From positions 146,659 to 210,658 of the forward strand of contig NZ_JAIEUL010000005.1 in the NCBI RefSeq assembly GCF_019599185.1: a stretch of 64,000 bases of DNA. The letters are read 5' to 3'. The notes beneath the pieces were generated by a model that did no database searches, was not told where the DNA came from, and saw only the letters and a program-made list of their open reading frames with translations. The position numbers and the translations under genes are program-made. The stretch is from Cryobacterium inferilacus. Lineage in GTDB: Bacteria; Actinomycetota; Actinomycetes; Actinomycetales; Microbacteriaceae. Positions 17,861 through 26,551 of the stretch are shown here, one piece after another (the stretch's first letter is position 1; every line of letters begins with the position of its first letter).

Positions 17861-19015
17861 ATGTCATCGTGGGGGCGCGTTCGACTCGGCTGGGGGCCGA
17901 GCCTGGTTACGGCTGTGCTCTGGCTGGGCAGCGCGGGCGCCTTCACCTACCTGGCCTGGCAGGAGCGCATCCCGCGTCAGATTCTGGCCCATGTGCTGCC
18001 GGAGTCGATCCCGTCCAACCTGGTGTATCTCCCCTTCCCCTGGATCGTTGTGGTTCCCGCACTGTCGACGGTCACCGTTTTCGTTGTGCACCTGCTGCTC
18101 GCCGGCATCGTCAACACGGATGCCTCCGGGCCGCGGTTAACCCGTTTTCTCGCGCTCTGGTTCGTGGCCGTCGTCACCGGGGTGCTCGCCACCGCGCCGT
18201 TTGCGCTCAGCGCCATCATCACCGCGTTTCCGCCCAGCCGGGCCGCGTTCATCCTCGATGCGGCCGGCAGTGTGATTCTGCAGAGCGGCTACTGGGGTCT
18301 GCTCCTCGGCTGGATCCCGGCCCTCCTGGGTGTGCGCCGGGCGGCACCTGCACGCGGTGCCGCCGCGTCCCGCCGCCCGGTGCTGGTTCTCGCCGGCATC
18401 GTCGTAGTGGCGCTCGGCCTGTCCACGGTCACCCTGGGTGCCGGTGCTCGCGCGGCCAGGGTCGCGTCGGCCGAGTCGTCGTTCACCTCGGAGGGCGAGG
18501 CGCTCGGGGCCGCACCGGACCCCGACGTGGAGTCCACTCCCCCGCCGGCGATCGCGCCAGGCGCCGACCTCGACGACGTCGACCCCACCTGGTGCACACC
18601 AGAGCAGGCCACGCCGCTGCTCGGTGACCCCGATGCCGCCACCGGGCACCGCGTGCTCAGTATCGAGGTGATGAACTTCTCCGACACCCCCTGCGTGCTC
18701 GACGGCTACCCCGACCTCGCTTTTGCCGACGCGGACGGGTCAGCCATCGACGTGACGGTCACCCACGGCGGCTCGTTCATGGCCGAGGACCCGGGGGCGA
18801 TGCCGATCACCGTGCCCGCCCAGGGATACGGCGTGACCCACATCGGCTGGAACGCGATGGCCACCGAGGGCGAACTGGCCACGTACACGCTCTACTCCGC
18901 GCTGTATCCGGGGCTGGAGCGCGGCTCCTGGCCGATCACCCTCGACATCGTGGCCGGTGGCGAGGTCTTCGTGACGGCCTGGGCGGTCAGCGACGCGTAC
19001 CCGCCCACCGAATAG
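17861..19015 (+). CDS. Membrane protein with extracytoplasmic DUF4232 domain
   Basis: The 384-residue protein has about five hydrophobic segments in the first 195 residues, an acidic Pro-rich linker, then a DUF4232 domain from about residue 243. This starts at WCTPEQATPL and includes NFSDTPCVLDGYPDL with a likely Cys pair. DUF4232 is a beta-sandwich common in secreted actinobacterial proteins and its function is unknown. The gene stands alone, with its own -10 element. Confidence 0.85.
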   Translation: MSSWGRVRLGWGPSLVTAVLWLGSAGAFTYLAWQERIPRQILAHVLPESIPSNLVYLPFPWIVVVPALSTVTVFVVHLLLAGIVNTDASGPRLTRFLALWFVAVVTGVLATAPFALSAIITAFPPSRAAFILDAAGSVILQSGYWGLLLGWIPALLGVRRAAPARGAAASRRPVLVLAGIVVVALGLSTVTLGAGARAARVASAESSFTSEGEALGAAPDPDVESTPPPAIAPGADLDDVDPTWCTPEQATPLLGDPDAATGHRVLSIEVMNFSDTPCVLDGYPDLAFADADGSAIDVTVTHGGSFMAEDPGAMPITVPAQGYGVTHIGWNAMATEGELATYTLYSALYPGLERGSWPITLDIVAGGEVFVTAWAVSDAYPPTE

Positions 19016-19073
19016 CCGAATTCGTCGGTCGTTCAGGCCGTCGACCCTCCTCCACAGCGGGTGGGTTTCGGGG

Positions 19074-19095
19074 TTGTCCACCAGTGATTCACTGG
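19074..19095 (+). promoter_or_regulatory. DnaA-box-like motif next to a 15-base perfect dyad
   Basis: TTGTCCACC (19074-19082) differs by one base from the actinobacterial DnaA box TTGTCCACA. It runs into the perfect dyad CCAGTGA-T-TCACTGG (19081-19095). Both lie 38-59 bases before ATG 19133 and could be an operator or recognition site. Confidence 0.35.
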
Positions 19096-19132
19096 CATCG
19101 GGAGTGTCGGTGGTGGGTGCTTGACTGTCCCT

Positions 19133-20494
19133 ATGGCCCCCTCGACTGCCACCCCAGACGACCTCCCCGACGATGCCTCGGCTGAGCTGGCGGATCCGGT
19201 CGCGGCGGCGATCCAAGCGGTCATCGACCCGCTGATCGAGAACGAGAAGACGCTGGCCGGCTGCTACGCCGAGCGCACCCGGCTGCTGGCCGAGCTCGAC
19301 CGGCTGGGCCGAGAACCCCGCATCATCGCCGGGCTTGGCGGGGACCCGGTCGAGTCCGGCCGGAACGACCCGGATACCGGCGCGCACGGCCCGGCCTGGG
19401 ACGACGAGGAACTCGGCCGTCGTTGCATGGCCGCCGAAGCCGCCGGGGCACTGCGGCTGAAGGCCGGCACGGCCGGCCTCCTGATCTTCTCCGCGTGCCG
19501 CCTCACCGGCCAACTGCCGGGCTTTCATGCGGCCCTGGCCCGGGGCAGCATCACCTGGGGGCACGCGTTGAAGATGCTCGACCTCACCGACGGGGTCCCC
19601 GAGGCGGTGCTGCCCGCGTTTGAGGCGAGAGTGCTGCCCGCGGCGGAGAAACTCACCTCGACGCAGTTCGCCCGGGTCGCTGGCCGCATCCTGGAACGGA
19701 TGCACCCGGTGCCGCTGCAGGATCGCGCCGGCACCGGCTTCACCAAGCGCCGGGTCGTGGTGAACCCCGACGCGGACGGCATGGCGTGGTTGAACGCGTA
19801 TCTGAAGGCCGAGGATGCCCAGGCGATCTACGACCGGCTCAGCCACATCGCCGCCGAGGTGAAGGACGACACCGACACCGCACCGGGCGCGGGCACCGAC
19901 CCCGCGCACCCCGGCCGCACCACGGACCAGCGCCGCGCGGACGCCTACCGCGACCTGCTGCTGGACGGCATCGGCCCGAACGGGCTCGGCCACGGCATCC
20001 GCGGCACCGTGCACCTCACCGTGCCCGCGCTGACCTTGCTGGGACGCAGCGACGAACCCGCCATCCTGGAGGGGTACGGGCCGATCGACCCGGAATCGGC
20101 CCGGCGGATCGCCGGCACCGCGACCAGCTGGAGTCGCATCCTCACCCACCCCGAGACCGGCTGCCGGCTCAGCATGGGCCGCGAGCAGTACGCGCCACCG
20201 GCCGACATGCGCCGCTACCTGCAGGCCCGCGACCACACCTGCCAGGGCATCGGCTGCACCCGCCGCGCCACGCTCAGCGAAATCGACCACACCCGCCCCT
20301 GGAACACCGGCGGCAGCACCGACGTCGACAACCTCGTGCACCTCTGCAAACCCTGCCACCGGCTGAAACACCAATCCAGCTTCAGCACCAGCCAGAGCCC
20401 CGGCGGCACCCTCATCTGGACCACCCCCGGCGGCAAAAAATACACCAGCCGACCCGAGGCCCCCGGGCCGGGCCCAGACCCCTCCTCGTTCTGA
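19133..20494 (+). CDS. DUF222 / HNH endonuclease domain protein (13E12 repeat family type)
   Basis: The 453-residue protein has an N-terminal DUF222 helical region. The C-terminal HNH motif has CQGIGC, EIDHTRPW, STDVDNLVHLCKPCH and LKH, and the two Cys pairs of the zinc-supported HNH fold are intact. These proteins occur in many copies in actinobacterial genomes and include the M. tuberculosis REP13E12 family. They behave like mobile or phage-associated genes, but activity is rarely tested. ATG 19133 is chosen; TTG 19121 is an alternative. The 3-prime third has a strongly GC- and C-ending codon run, more extreme than its neighbours. Confidence 0.88.
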   Translation: MAPSTATPDDLPDDASAELADPVAAAIQAVIDPLIENEKTLAGCYAERTRLLAELDRLGREPRIIAGLGGDPVESGRNDPDTGAHGPAWDDEELGRRCMAAEAAGALRLKAGTAGLLIFSACRLTGQLPGFHAALARGSITWGHALKMLDLTDGVPEAVLPAFEARVLPAAEKLTSTQFARVAGRILERMHPVPLQDRAGTGFTKRRVVVNPDADGMAWLNAYLKAEDAQAIYDRLSHIAAEVKDDTDTAPGAGTDPAHPGRTTDQRRADAYRDLLLDGIGPNGLGHGIRGTVHLTVPALTLLGRSDEPAILEGYGPIDPESARRIAGTATSWSRILTHPETGCRLSMGREQYAPPADMRRYLQARDHTCQGIGCTRRATLSEIDHTRPWNTGGSTDVDNLVHLCKPCHRLKHQSSFSTSQSPGGTLIWTTPGGKKYTSRPEAPGPGPDPSSF

Positions 20495-20544
20495 CGCCCG
20501 GGTTCGCACTACCGTCACCGGCACACACGCGATAGAACGGGGTG

Positions 20545-20967
20545 ATGACCGAGCCCTCAGCGACCGCAGGCAACGCCGGCCCAAACGACACCGGCCCAGG
20601 CACCACCGCCCGATGGATGCAGGACTATGTCGAGGCGTGGTCCACGAACGATCCCCACCGCGTCCAGGCGCTCTTCACGGAGGATGCGTCCTACTTCACC
20701 GACCCGTTCACTGAGCCCTGGCGTGGTCACGACGCGATTGTCGCGGGCTGGCTGGAGCGCGCGGATCAGCCGGGCAGCTTCACCTTTGAGTGGTCACCAC
20801 TCGCGAGCACGCCCGATGTGACCATCGTCCAGGGCGTCACCCGTTACGCGGAGGGCACGGTGTACAGCAATCTCTGGGTGATCCGCTTTGCACCGGACGG
20901 CCGCGCCCGAGAGTTCGTCGAGTGGTGGATGGACCAGGCCAGGCCATCCGGAACAAACCCCGACTAG
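20545..20967 (+). CDS. NTF2-like / SnoaL-type protein
   Basis: The 140-residue protein matches the small cone-shaped NTF2/SnoaL fold. It has an N-terminal helix with YVEAWSTNDPHRVQALF, a DASYFTDPF strand and C-terminal strands ending in REFVEWWMD. Members are small enzymes or ligand-binding proteins and no substrate can be inferred. A weak TAGAAC element ends 6 bases before ATG 20545; GTG 20542 is the alternative start. Its stop overlaps the stop of the convergent downstream gene (CTAG, 20964-20967). Confidence 0.8.
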   Translation: MTEPSATAGNAGPNDTGPGTTARWMQDYVEAWSTNDPHRVQALFTEDASYFTDPFTEPWRGHDAIVAGWLERADQPGSFTFEWSPLASTPDVTIVQGVTRYAEGTVYSNLWVIRFAPDGRAREFVEWWMDQARPSGTNPD

Positions 20968-21338
20968 CTCGGGACCTCGCCCCACTCGGACTGCTCGGCG
21001 ACGAGCTCGGCCGACGCTGCCCGATGGGCGCGGAGAGCGGCGAGAGTGGTGAACAGGCCCAGCACCAGGGTGCTGACCAGAAAGACCAGGACGCCCTGTT
21101 CATCGGTCAGCGAACCGAGCACAACGATCAGGCCGCCGACGATCATGGCGAGGCCGGCCAGCCAGGTGTACTGCCGAGCCGCGCGGTGTCCGGCGGTCCA
21201 GGCACGGTCGGAGAGCAGCATGGGGCCGAAGCGCATCCCCACCACCGAGTTGATACCCACCCGTCCCCGCGCCGGTGCTTCAACGGCCACGATCACGATG
21301 ATCCCGCCCAACGCCCAGATAATCCCGCCGATGATCAT
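20964..21338 (-). CDS. SdpI-like small membrane protein
   Basis: The 124-residue protein has four membrane segments, with the loop motif GMRFGPMLLSDRAWTAGHRAA that resembles the SdpI/YhfL family (RTP..S..AW...H). SdpI proteins are immunity/signal proteins in Bacillus; most homologues are uncharacterised. ATG 21338 follows a GGGGGCGGGC stretch and begins directly with the first TM helix. The frame is open up to ATG 21386 but that adds a polar leader. A TAGGGT promoter-like hexamer lies about 35 bases upstream. Confidence 0.7.
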   Translation of the reverse strand: MIIGGIIWALGGIIVIVAVEAPARGRVGINSVVGMRFGPMLLSDRAWTAGHRAARQYTWLAGLAMIVGGLIVVLGSLTDEQGVLVFLVSTLVLGLFTTLAALRAHRAASAELVAEQSEWGEVPS

Positions 21339-21478
21339 GCCCGCCCCCGATTGCCTGTCATTCGTTCCATCCACCCTAGCGATCACTCACACTCGGCCCG
21401 CCCCTCACCAGCACTGGTCAAACGGCCCGGCACACGGTACAACAGGTGTCAGGAATCCGGCGTAGAAAGGAGCCCGGC

Positions 21479-22072
21479 ATGGGCATCGTCTCACCAGGCT
21501 TTTTCGGTCGTCGTCGCCGCGACGACCCGGCGCTTCCCCCCGGCCAGTACCTCACCGAGAGCTTCCCGGTGCTCTCGGCCGGCCCTACCCCGCGCATCGG
21601 CCCTGACGAGTGGGAGTTCACCATCACCACCGAGACCGGCCAGGTGCATCGGTGGAGCTGGGACGAGTTCCTCGCCCTCCCACAGGAGGACGTGACCGAG
21701 GACATCCACTGCGTCACCAGCTGGTCGAAGCTCGGCACGACCTGGCGCGGCGTCTCCCTCGACACCCTCTTCGAATCGGTCGAGTCCGACTGCGAATTCA
21801 CCATGGCGCACTCCTACGGCGGCTACACCACCAACGTGCCGCTCGAGGACCTGCTCGGCGGTAAGGCCTGGATCGCGCACGAGTTCGACGGCGCCGCCCT
21901 GGAGCCGGAACACGGCGGACCGGCCCGACTGCTGGTGCCGCACCTGTACTTCTGGAAGAGCGCCAAGTGGGTGCGCGGCCTCGAGCTGCTTCGACAGGAC
22001 GAACCCGGCTTCTGGGAGAGCAACGGCTATCACATGTACGGCGATCCCTGGCGGGAAGAGCGGTACTGGTGA
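21479..22072 (+). CDS. Soluble sulfite-oxidase-like molybdopterin oxidoreductase
   Basis: The 197-residue protein is a minimal molybdopterin domain, with the probable Mo-ligand Cys at 78 (DIHCVTSWSKLGTTW). Conserved substrate/cofactor segments HSYGGYTTNVPLEDL and PARLLVPHLYFWKSAKW follow. It lacks a signal peptide, a haem domain and the Ig-like dimerisation domain, so it should be cytosolic. AAAGGAG (21465-21471) sits 7 bases before ATG 21479. It is coupled by GTGA to a flavin reductase, the likely electron partner. The substrate is unknown. Confidence 0.88.
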   Translation: MGIVSPGFFGRRRRDDPALPPGQYLTESFPVLSAGPTPRIGPDEWEFTITTETGQVHRWSWDEFLALPQEDVTEDIHCVTSWSKLGTTWRGVSLDTLFESVESDCEFTMAHSYGGYTTNVPLEDLLGGKAWIAHEFDGAALEPEHGGPARLLVPHLYFWKSAKWVRGLELLRQDEPGFWESNGYHMYGDPWREERYW

Positions 22073-22830
22073 GAACCGGTTGGAACGTGGCGGAGGTGAT
22101 CGGAGTGACCCAGGAAACACCAACAGCCCGCACCCTGCGCCTGCGCCTGCCAGGACTGGCCGGGCACCGGGCGGGGCAACACGTGGACGTGCGCCTGAGC
22201 GCCCCGGACGGCTACACCGCCGTGCGGTCGTACTCGGTGGCCTCCGCCTGGCCAGGTGACGAACTCGACCTCACCGTGGAGGAACTGAGCGACGGCGAGG
22301 TGTCCCCGTACCTGGTGCACCAGGTGGCGGTGGGCGACCGGCTCGAGGTGCGCGGTCCCGTCGGCGGCTGGTTCGTCTGGGACCCCGCCGACCCGTCGCC
22401 GGTGCAGCTCATCGCCGGCGGTTCCGGCGTGGTACCCCTGATGGCCATGCTCCGCGCCCACGCCACGGCCGACCCCCGCAGTCCCGGCGCGGCCGCCCCG
22501 TTCCGGCTGCTCTACTCGGTGCGGAGCCCGGCCGCCGTGTACTACCGGGCCGAACTCGACGCCCTCGCCCGGTCACCGCTGGTGGACGTCACGCTCGTCT
22601 ACACCCGCGAGGCGCCGCCCGGCAGCCGCCGCCCGCCCGGCCGACTGGAAGCGCCGGCCCTGGCCGCCAGCACGCTGACCCCGGCCGAGAACCCCGCCGT
22701 GTTCGTCTGCGGAGCCACCGCCTTCGTCGAGACCGTCGCGGATTGGCTGATCGAGGCCGGGCACTCCGCATCCCGGATCAAGACCGAACGCTACGGCGGC
22801 ACCGGCACCAGCCCAGGGACCAGACCGTGA
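22069..22830 (+). CDS. FAD/NAD(P)-binding ferredoxin reductase-like protein
   Basis: The 253-residue protein has a ferredoxin-reductase-type FAD domain, with RSYSVAS at about 47-53 and a GEVSPYLVHQV helix. An NAD(P) domain follows, with LIAGGSGVVPLMAML and FVCGATAFVE. No Fe-S domain is present. The start is GTG 22069 overlapping the previous TGA (GTGA). It is sandwiched by coupled overlaps between the molybdoenzyme and a small zinc protein. It most likely passes electrons between NAD(P)H and the molybdenum centre. Confidence 0.9.
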   Translation: MRTGWNVAEVIGVTQETPTARTLRLRLPGLAGHRAGQHVDVRLSAPDGYTAVRSYSVASAWPGDELDLTVEELSDGEVSPYLVHQVAVGDRLEVRGPVGGWFVWDPADPSPVQLIAGGSGVVPLMAMLRAHATADPRSPGAAAPFRLLYSVRSPAAVYYRAELDALARSPLVDVTLVYTREAPPGSRRPPGRLEAPALAASTLTPAENPAVFVCGATAFVETVADWLIEAGHSASRIKTERYGGTGTSPGTRP

Positions 22831-23141
22831 CCGGCGACCTGGACCGGTACGACTACCTGGACGGCAACGCCGCCGCGGGGCCATTGAGCGAGATCTTCGC
22901 CATCGACGTGCTCAGCGCCCGCGGTCGCTGCGCCGCCTGCGGCCGCACCGACGCCATGGCCACCGCCCGGTTGTTGCCGCACTCGCATGGCCTGCTGCTG
23001 CGCTGCCCGGGCTGCTCCGCGATTCTGCTCCGCCTCGTCGACACCGGGCACAGCGTCTGCCTCGACCTGCACGGCCTGAGCTTCCTCGAACTGCGGCGGC
23101 AGCAGAACGGTTCCCAGCCAAACCCGCCTCAGCCCACCTAG
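22827..23141 (+). CDS. DUF6510 family small zinc-ribbon-like protein
   Basis: The 104-residue protein has two Cys pairs, CAAC and CPGC, about 30 residues apart, which suggests a zinc ribbon. Its GTG 22827 overlaps the reductase stop (GTGA). The family is found with sulfite-oxidase-like enzymes and flavin reductases in actinobacteria and has no assigned function. A role in assembly or electron transfer of this enzyme trio is inferred from coupling only. A TAGGCT element follows its stop, for the next gene. Confidence 0.8.
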   Translation: MTGDLDRYDYLDGNAAAGPLSEIFAIDVLSARGRCAACGRTDAMATARLLPHSHGLLLRCPGCSAILLRLVDTGHSVCLDLHGLSFLELRRQQNGSQPNPPQPT

Positions 23142-23183
23142 GCTGAGATCGGCGGACCATCCGCCTCTCAACCGGGAGCGTGC

Positions 23184-24362
23184 ATGCAGGGTTCGGTCGT
23201 CCTCGACGTCATTCTTATCGTTCTGCTGGTCGCCAGCCTCGGCGCCGGCTATCGCAGCGGCCTGATCGGCAGCATCAGCGGGGTCCTGGGCCTTGTCGCC
23301 GGCGCCGTCGCGGCCTACTTCATCGTGCCGCTCGTGCCCACCTGGGTGCCCGCCGCCGAGTGGCGCACCCCGGCGTCGATCGCCGCCGCCCTCCTCCTGG
23401 TCGTCGCCGGCCTCACCGTCGGTGAGTCCATCGGGCACGCCCTCCGCCGCCGCACCCCGCGCAAGCTCCGCGGCATCGACAGGCTCTTCGGTGCCGTGGT
23501 CGGTGTGGCCGCCGCTGCCGCCGTGATGTCGATGGTGGCGTTCAGCGTGAGCGCCCTGGGCATCCCCCTGCTCACCTCCGCCATCGCCTCGTCGGGAGTC
23601 GTGCGTACCATCGACTCCGTCACCCCCGTGCCGGTCAAGAGCTTCCTCGCCGAACTGCGCTCCACGGTCCTCGACGACGGCCTGCCCGTGATCGCGGATG
23701 CGTTCGGCGGCCAGGCCCCCACCCTGCCGGAGGTGCAGCTCGACAACGCCGCCCTCGACACCGCGGCCGCGTCCGTGCTGCGCATCACCGGCAACGCCGT
23801 GGCCTGCGGGCAGAGCCAGTCCGGGTCGGGATTTGTCATCGCCCCCGAGCGCGTGATGACCAACGCCCACGTCGTGGCCGGGGTCACCGAGGCCGTCGTC
23901 GAGGTGCCGGGCGGCGGCGCTCTCACCGGCGAGATCGTCTACTTCGACCCGGTCGACGACCTCGCCGTCATCGCCGTGCCCGGCCTCGACACCGCGCCGC
24001 TGACCCTGCAGGGCGACCTCGCGGTCGACAGTGAGGCCGTCAGCCTCGGTTACCCCTTCGGCGGACCTTTCGACTCCGACCCGGCCAGGGTGATGTCGGT
24101 GGATTCGGTGCTCGTCGCCGACATCTACGGGCAGAACCCCACCCCGCGCGCCGTCTACACCCTCGCCGCCGATGTGCAGCAGGGCGAATCCGGCGGCCCC
24201 CTGGTGGCCGGGGACGGCCGGGTGGCCGGTGTCATCTTCGCCAAGGCCGCCAACACCGCCAACGTCGGCTACGCCCTGGCCATGTCGGAGGTCACCCCGG
24301 TCGTCGACCAGGCAGCCGGCCTCGCGTCGGCCGTCGACTCCGGCACCTGCGTCCAGGGGTAG
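23184..24362 (+). CDS. MarP-like membrane serine protease (CvpA domain plus trypsin fold)
   Basis: The 392-residue protein has four CvpA-like TM segments (about 5-150) and an extracytoplasmic trypsin-fold protease. The catalytic triad is visible: H229 (NAHVV), D259 (DDLAV) and S336 (GESGGP). The architecture is that of mycobacterial MarP (Rv3671c), a periplasmic protease needed for acid and oxidative stress survival. The two Cys residues expected to form the regulatory disulfide are present in VACGQSQ and the C-terminal GTCVQG. GGGAGC precedes ATG 23184, so unlike several neighbours it has a leader with a ribosome site. Confidence 0.9.
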   Translation: MQGSVVLDVILIVLLVASLGAGYRSGLIGSISGVLGLVAGAVAAYFIVPLVPTWVPAAEWRTPASIAAALLLVVAGLTVGESIGHALRRRTPRKLRGIDRLFGAVVGVAAAAAVMSMVAFSVSALGIPLLTSAIASSGVVRTIDSVTPVPVKSFLAELRSTVLDDGLPVIADAFGGQAPTLPEVQLDNAALDTAAASVLRITGNAVACGQSQSGSGFVIAPERVMTNAHVVAGVTEAVVEVPGGGALTGEIVYFDPVDDLAVIAVPGLDTAPLTLQGDLAVDSEAVSLGYPFGGPFDSDPARVMSVDSVLVADIYGQNPTPRAVYTLAADVQQGESGGPLVAGDGRVAGVIFAKAANTANVGYALAMSEVTPVVDQAAGLASAVDSGTCVQG

Positions 24363-24378
24363 CTTCGCCCGGCGGGGG

Positions 24379-24384
24379 TATGTT
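24379..24384 (+). promoter_or_regulatory. -10 element (TATGTT) for the PLP decarboxylase gene
   Basis: TATGTT ends 6 bases before ATG 24391. Confidence 0.45.
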
Positions 24385-24390
24385 GACCGC

Positions 24391-25803
24391 ATGACCTACC
24401 GGCCTGAGGACTACCGGGAACCCCTTGAGCAGGCGGCGCGAGCGGCCAGGGAGTGGTTGGATTCCCTGCCGTCGCGGCCCGTGAAACCGCGGGAACCGAT
24501 CGACACGCTCTCGGCGGCGATGCACCTGCCCCTGACGGAGCAGCCCACCGACGCTGCCGAGGTGGTGGCCGAACTCGCCAGGCTGGCCGACCCCGGCCTG
24601 ATGCCCATCGGCTCCGGCCGCTTCTTCGGCTGGGTGATGGGCGGCACCCTGCCGGCCGCCCTCGCCGCGGACTGGCTGGTGAGTGCCTGGGACCAGAACA
24701 ACGGCCTGCGCTACGCCACACCGGCGGCCGCGGCCATCGAGGAGCGGGCCGGCGCCTGGATCCTCGATCTGCTGCACCTGCCCGCCGCCAGCGCGGTCGG
24801 ATTCACCACCGGCGGCACCATGGCGAACTTCGTCGGGCTGGCCGCCGGGCGTGGTGCCGTGCTCCGCTCGGTCGGCTGGGACGTCAACCGGGACGGCCTC
24901 ACCGGAGCGCCCCGGCTGACGGTGCTGGCCGGTGCAGAGGTACACAGCTCGGTGCTGCTCGCCCTGCGCTACCTGGGGCTCGGCGAACCGACCATGGTCG
25001 CCGCTGACCCGCAGGGCCGCATCCGCCCCGATGCCCTGTCGGCCGCTCTGGCGAGCGTCGACGGCCCCTGCCTGGTGGTGCTGCAGGCCGGCAATCTGCA
25101 CTCGGGGGCGTTCGACCCGATGCGCGAGTCGGTCCGGCTGGCCCACGACGCCGGCGCCTGGGTGCACGTGGACGGGGCCTTCGGGCTGTGGGCGGCGGCG
25201 AGCAGCCGGTGGGCCACGGCCCTGGACGGACTCGACACCGCCGATTCCTGGGCGACGGATGCGCACAAAACCCTCAACGTTCCCTACGACTGCGGTATCG
25301 CCGTCGTCGCCGACCCCGCCGCCGTGCGATCCGCGTTCGCCGCGCACACCAGTTACTTCGTGCGGGATGACGCCGGTGCCGCCGAACCGATGGACCTGGT
25401 TCCCGAGCTGTCCCGGCGGGCACGGGGCATCCCGGTGTGGGCGGCGTTGCGCTCGCTCGGTCAGAGCGGCACCGTGGCCCTCGTCGAGGGTCTCGCCGAC
25501 AACGCCGGCGCCCTCGCCGAGGGGTTGGCGGCGCTGCCGGGCGTTGAGGTGCTCAACGACGTGGTCTTCACCCAGGTGTCGGTCTCGTTCGGCAGCGACG
25601 ACCGCACGGTGCGGGTGACCCAGGCGCTCCTGGAGGACGGCGCCGTCTGGATGTCCGGCTCGCACTGGCGTGGACGGGCGGTCCTGCGCATCTCGGTGAG
25701 CAACTGGTCGACGGATGACACGGATGTGGCCGTGGCCGTCGACGCCGTGGCACGCGCCCTCGCCGCGGTCACCGCCGCCGATCGGGGTGACCCGCGGGAG
25801 TGA
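24391..25803 (+). CDS. Group II PLP-dependent amino-acid decarboxylase
   Basis: The 470-residue enzyme belongs to the aromatic-amino-acid/glutamate decarboxylase family. The PLP lysine is K293 in TDAHKTLNVPYDCG. The upstream HVDGAFG motif supplies the Asp that binds the pyridine nitrogen, and TTGGTMANF binds the phosphate. The substrate cannot be told from the sequence; the HKTLNVPYD core is the type often seen in bacterial aspartate/aromatic decarboxylase-like proteins. It is probably monocistronic. Confidence 0.88.
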   Translation: MTYRPEDYREPLEQAARAAREWLDSLPSRPVKPREPIDTLSAAMHLPLTEQPTDAAEVVAELARLADPGLMPIGSGRFFGWVMGGTLPAALAADWLVSAWDQNNGLRYATPAAAAIEERAGAWILDLLHLPAASAVGFTTGGTMANFVGLAAGRGAVLRSVGWDVNRDGLTGAPRLTVLAGAEVHSSVLLALRYLGLGEPTMVAADPQGRIRPDALSAALASVDGPCLVVLQAGNLHSGAFDPMRESVRLAHDAGAWVHVDGAFGLWAAASSRWATALDGLDTADSWATDAHKTLNVPYDCGIAVVADPAAVRSAFAAHTSYFVRDDAGAAEPMDLVPELSRRARGIPVWAALRSLGQSGTVALVEGLADNAGALAEGLAALPGVEVLNDVVFTQVSVSFGSDDRTVRVTQALLEDGAVWMSGSHWRGRAVLRISVSNWSTDDTDVAVAVDAVARALAAVTAADRGDPRE

Positions 25804-25833
25804 GCCCACCCGCCGCCTGTCAGACTAGATCTC

Positions 25834-26532
25834 ATGACTATCACTGCCGCCGCTGACGGATCCGCCCTCGGAAACCCCGGCCCCGCCGGCTGGGCCTGGT
25901 ACATCGACGACAACAACTGGGCCGCCGGCGGCTGGAAGCACGCCACCAACAACCAGGGTGAGCTCAAGGCGGTGCTCGAACTCTTCCGCGCCACCGCCCA
26001 CGTCGACGACGACCTGCTCGTGCTCTGCGACAGCCAGTACGTGATCAACTCGGTGACCAAGTGGATGCGCGGCTGGAAGGCCAAGGGCTGGCGCAAGGCC
26101 GACGGCAAACCGGTGCTGAACCTCGACCTGCTGCAGGAGATCGACGAGGCCCTCGTCGGCCGGAAGTACCGGTTCGAGTGGGTCAAGGGTCACGCGAACC
26201 ACCCGCTGAACGAGGCCGCAGACTCCCGCGCCCGAGCGGTCTCCGAGGCCTACCAGCGCAACGGCACGATCCCCACCGGACCGGGCTTCGTCGCCGGCGG
26301 AGCCGCGCCCACGAAGGCAGCAGCGCCGACGAAGGCAGCGCCGACGAAGGCAGCAGCACCGGCGAAGGCGGCCGCGCCGCGCGCATCCGCCGATCTGGGC
26401 CTGTTCGACCTCGAGGTGGAACGCCCGCACACCGTGCAGGTGGCGCTCAGCGCCGAGGAGCTCGGCCGGCTCAAGCGCCGGGCGACCGGCCGCGGAGTCA
26501 GCCCGGAAGAGCTGCTCCGCGACCTGATCTGA
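25834..26532 (+). CDS. rnhA: Ribonuclease HI with repetitive linker and C-terminal extension
   Basis: The 232-residue protein starts with an RNase HI domain (about 1-145). D8, the Glu of NQGEL, the Asp of CDSQY and the final Asp of EAADSRARA form the metal-binding site, and VKGHANHPLNE is the handle/active-site loop. It cleaves RNA in RNA-DNA hybrids. The tail has a linker of APTKAA-type repeats (about 158-182) and an extension, VQVALSAEELGRLKRRA, that resembles a ribbon-helix-helix segment. The extension is not part of classical RNase HI. A CAGACT hexamer lies 7 bases before ATG 25834. Confidence 0.88.
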   Translation: MTITAAADGSALGNPGPAGWAWYIDDNNWAAGGWKHATNNQGELKAVLELFRATAHVDDDLLVLCDSQYVINSVTKWMRGWKAKGWRKADGKPVLNLDLLQEIDEALVGRKYRFEWVKGHANHPLNEAADSRARAVSEAYQRNGTIPTGPGFVAGGAAPTKAAAPTKAAPTKAAAPAKAAAPRASADLGLFDLEVERPHTVQVALSAEELGRLKRRATGRGVSPEELLRDLI

Positions 26533-26549
26533 TCTGATCTGATCTGACC
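26525..26549 (+). repeat. Pentanucleotide repeat (TGATC x4, TGACC) at the RNase H stop
   Basis: Four TGATC units followed by TGACC span the end of the gene. The in-frame stop is TGA 26530-26532. Because the unit is 5 bases, TGA appears in all three frames, so slippage still terminates translation. Confidence 0.85.
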
Positions 26550-26551
26550 CG

